Origin: Treponema sp.
GTDB taxonomy: Bacteria > Spirochaetota > Spirochaetia > Treponematales > Breznakiellaceae
NCBI GenBank assembly: GCA_031278025.1
Contig: JAITLF010000117.1
Span: forward strand, 1 to 8,590
DNA: 8,590 nt
Direction: 5' to 3'
Part shown: piece by piece, positions 6,835 through 8,590 of the stretch
How positions within the stretch are numbered: the stretch's first letter is position 1
How the letters are laid out: the number at the start of each line of letters is the position of its first letter
Notes under the pieces: model-generated
Seen by the model: only the letters and a program-made list of their open reading frames with translations
Database searches by the model: none
What the model was told of the DNA's origin: nothing
Translations under genes and position numbers: made by a program

Positions 6835-8208
6835 ATGAGTAGTCTGGTTCCTATTTTAGCTGTTACGAGTATTCTCGCGTTGGGGATTATAGCATGGATG
6901 TTTATCCAGGGCCGCACGGGTGGTTTAAAGGGTTTGAAGCGGAATAAAGGGAAGGACGCTCTTTTATTGACGGCCCAAAGACGGCTGGCCCAAAATCCCA
7001 AGGACCCCCAGGGGCTTCTGATGGCAGGGGATGTTTATTTTGAAGAACAATCCTGGGACAAGGCCTATAAGACCTATAAAACGCTGCTCGAAACAGGGGA
7101 AAACAGTTACGAGGCGTACAGGCGCTATGGCCTTTCCGCAATGAAGCTGGGGCTTTTTGAGGAAGCCTATAAGGGCCTGGCGGGAGCCAGGGCGCGTAAC
7201 CAGGATGATTTTGAAGTGAACTACAACCTGGGGGTTCTGGAATTCCGGCGGGGTAATTATGATAGGGCTATTCCCATACTTCAACACATCCACGCGCAGC
7301 ACCCCGATCATGCGCCCACCCTCCGTTACCTGGGACATTCGCTCTTCAAAATAAAGAAGTACAAGGAAGCCATGTCGTTTATCCGTAAGGCCATGGAAGT
7401 GGCGCCGGACGACAAAGAATCCCTGTATACCCTGGGCGAATGTTACATGGAAGCAAATCAGACCGATCAGGCTGCAAAAATATTCAGCCACCTGAGGCCG
7501 GACCCGGAGATGGGACCCAGCGCGTGCCTTATGTGCGGAACCATCAACATGGAACGCCACCAGTACGATGCGGCGATAGAAGATTTTGAGATCGCCTTGA
7601 AGCATCAGAGCGTCAAACCAGAGGCGGCCCTGGAAATCAAATATAAACTGGCCATCGCCTGCCTCAAAAAAAGCGAAATCGGCAAGGCCCTGAACTATCT
7701 GCGGGAAATACAACTCGCCAATCCCGCCTATAAAGATGTAGCCATCCTTGTGGAAAAATACCAGGAACTTAACGCGAATAAGAACCTTCAGATTTTCCTG
7801 ATAGCCCCTTCTTCCGACTTTGTGGCCCTTTGCAGGAAGATCGTCATGACGTTTTTTCCCAGGGCAAAAGTCAAAATTTCCAATATCTCGATTAACAAGG
7901 ACGAATGGGCGGATATTCTGGCGGAAGTGGACACCCCCAAATGGTCGGACGTGGTGATGTTCCGGTTTATCCGCTCCCAGGGCGCGGTGGGGGAGCTTAT
8001 CCTGCGGGATTTCCATGGGCATTTGAAGGAATTCAAGGCCGGCAAGGGCGTTTGCATGACCGTGGGAACCATTACCGAAGAAGCGAAGCGCTACACCGAA
8101 GCCCGGCTCATAGATTTGATTGAAAAAGACAGACTTTTCGCCATACTTGATACAGTTGATGCTAAAGCCGCCGCCTTGACCGCCGGGTCGGGGAAAGGCC
8201 GCAAATAA
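6835..8208 (+). CDS. Membrane-anchored TPR protein with C-terminal Mrr-like (restriction-endonuclease-fold) domain
   Basis: I chose ATG 6835 (457 residues) because a membrane segment starts immediately (residues 3-24). The frame is open back to an ATG at 6676, but the extra 53 residues look non-coding, would cover the divergent promoter region and also lack a ribosome binding site. Residues 41 to about 310 are tandem TPR units, for example VNYNLGVLEFRRGNYDRAIPIL (128-149, split here as VNYNLGVLEFRR and GNYDRAIPIL) and KESLYTLGECYMEANQTDQA (194-213). TPRs are protein-binding scaffolds. Residues about 318-440 resemble the Mrr catalytic domain: WADILAE (358-364), GELILRDFHGHL (386-397), KGVCMTVGTITEEAKRY (404-420) and LIDLIEKDRLFAIL (425-438). 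The usual Q-x-K appears replaced by F-R-F (376-378), so nuclease activity is doubtful. It is the first gene of a pair with the 74-codon gene. Membrane anchor and TPRs are secure; the Mrr-like call is by eye. Confidence 0.85.
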   Translation: MSSLVPILAVTSILALGIIAWMFIQGRTGGLKGLKRNKGKDALLLTAQRRLAQNPKDPQGLLMAGDVYFEEQSWDKAYKTYKTLLETGENSYEAYRRYGLSAMKLGLFEEAYKGLAGARARNQDDFEVNYNLGVLEFRRGNYDRAIPILQHIHAQHPDHAPTLRYLGHSLFKIKKYKEAMSFIRKAMEVAPDDKESLYTLGECYMEANQTDQAAKIFSHLRPDPEMGPSACLMCGTINMERHQYDAAIEDFEIALKHQSVKPEAALEIKYKLAIACLKKSEIGKALNYLREIQLANPAYKDVAILVEKYQELNANKNLQIFLIAPSSDFVALCRKIVMTFFPRAKVKISNISINKDEWADILAEVDTPKWSDVVMFRFIRSQGAVGELILRDFHGHLKEFKAGKGVCMTVGTITEEAKRYTEARLIDLIEKDRLFAILDTVDAKAAALTAGSGKGRK

Positions 8209-8226
8209 AACGTTACAGGAGTTTAT

Positions 8227-8451
8227 ATGCCGGAACCAGCAAAACGTGATGCCAAAGCCCCCAAATTTCTTGAACTTACCGTTAAAGACAGCAATGGTAA
8301 AGTTTGGTCAACCCTTTACGCCCAGGCAAAAGACTTTTCCACCGGGTCGGTGGGATTTTTCGCCTCGGATAAAGTCGTCAACCCCGAAAGCGCCGAACGG
8401 TATCAATGCAGCCTCAGCTGTACATTGATCGGGTCTAAACCAGCGAAGTAG
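8227..8451 (+). CDS. Small conserved-looking hypothetical protein (74 aa)
   Basis: This gene starts at ATG 8227 with a good Shine-Dalgarno AGGAG (8217-8221), 5 bases upstream, and ends at TAG 8449-8451. It follows the TPR gene by 18 bp, so the two are probably co-transcribed. The protein is soluble, with no signal peptide or membrane segment. It has a charged N-terminus, alternating strands (FLELTVKDSNGKVWSTLYAQ, 14-33), a Gly/Ser/Phe turn (KDFSTGSVGFFASDKV, 35-50), and a C-terminal strand with CSLSCTLIGS, holding Cys61 and Cys65. This suggests a small beta fold. I do not recognise a family and assign no function. The ribosome binding site, operon-like spacing and protein-like composition support it as a real gene. 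Confidence 0.7.
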   Translation: MPEPAKRDAKAPKFLELTVKDSNGKVWSTLYAQAKDFSTGSVGFFASDKVVNPESAERYQCSLSCTLIGSKPAK

Positions 8452-8454
8452 GGC

Positions 8455-8523
8455 CGGGGCGGCGCCCCCGAACCTCGCGGGGCTCCGCCCCGCCGCCCCG
8501 CCGGGGGGTTTCGAACCCCCCGG
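8455..8523. repeat. GC-rich block of consecutive stem-loops after the 74-aa gene
   Basis: CGGGGCGGCG (8455-8464) pairs perfectly with CGCCGCCCCG (8491-8500), and within that loop CCCCG (8466-8470) can pair with CGGGG (8478-8482). Directly after, CCGGGGGGTT (8501-8510) pairs perfectly with AACCCCCCGG (8514-8523) around the loop TCG. The block is almost wholly G and C and is unlike the coding DNA beside it. It may be an mRNA-protecting 3' structure or a dispersed genomic repeat. No open frame here is convincing. Confidence 0.6.
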
Positions 8524-8532
8524 ACCCCCCAT

Positions 8533-8590
8533 AAAAAGGGCGAGGGGATACCCCCGGAAAATTTTCCGGGGGTATCCCCTCGCCCTTTTT
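8533..8590. terminator. Perfect 58-bp palindrome, probable bidirectional terminator
   Basis: Positions 8533-8561 are the exact reverse complement of 8562-8590, with no unpaired base at the centre. The outer ends are AAAAA and TTTTT, and the stem begins with GGGCGAGGGG. A transcript from either side would form a long GC-rich hairpin followed by a U-run, which is the form of an intrinsic terminator. It lies about 80 bp after the 74-codon gene and would end that transcript. The repeat reaches the window edge and may be longer. Confidence 0.75.

Noticed and set aside
6964..8022. Minus-strand open frame of 352 codons opposite the TPR gene
   Set aside because: The plus-strand frame shows clear TPR and Mrr-like patterns; the opposite frame has none and is a shadow.
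8308..8532. Minus-strand open frame of 74 codons at the right end
   Set aside because: It is antisense to the small gene and the GC-rich stem-loop block, and its low-complexity Gly/Pro/Ala composition reflects the repeats.

Overview
The window looks like chromosomal DNA of a spirochaete, most likely of the Treponema lineage. The basis is the gene set and style: FtsK beside a soluble-lytic-transglycosylase-type lipoprotein, a membrane LysM protein, and a membrane TPR protein ending in an Mrr-like domain. This is inference from protein appearance, not from a marker gene. The DNA is moderately GC-rich. I see no rRNA, tRNA or CRISPR array.

Layout. Positions 1-146 (minus strand) hold the first 48 codons of a probable tyrosine recombinase (phage or island integrase), cut by the window edge. 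A 271-bp gap (147-417) follows, with a long-range inverted repeat covering the integrase start codon, a small hairpin, and three copies of a 21-bp unit built on the imperfect dyad GTTCTGAACAGAAC. Then come three minus-strand envelope and division genes. In transcription order these are a membrane LysM protein (6651-5566), a lytic transglycosylase lipoprotein (5606-3306, overlapping it by 41 bp) and ftsK (3183-418). A 122-bp gap before ftsK contains an inverted-repeat-bounded 79-bp segment. A good promoter (TTGACA-N17-TAGAGT) lies at 6734-6706 in front of the LysM gene.

Divergently, on the plus strand, a TPR protein with a C-terminal Mrr-like domain (6835-8208) is followed 18 bp later by a 74-codon gene (8227-8451). 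The right edge is a strongly structured GC-rich tail ending in a perfect 58-bp palindrome with A5/T5 ends, which probably acts as a bidirectional terminator.

How the genes may work together: the LysM protein should bind peptidoglycan, the transglycosylase cuts peptidoglycan, and FtsK pumps chromosome ends through the closing septum, so the minus-strand cluster fits cell-wall remodelling and division. The most unusual item is the N-terminal part of the LysM protein. It resembles the beta-sandwich substrate-binding domain of Hsp70/DnaK without the ATPase domain or the lid. It is placed on a membrane anchor whose other side carries a proline-rich repeat stalk and the LysM domain. This could link an intracellular peptide-binding module to the cell wall and is the best candidate here for an undescribed system.
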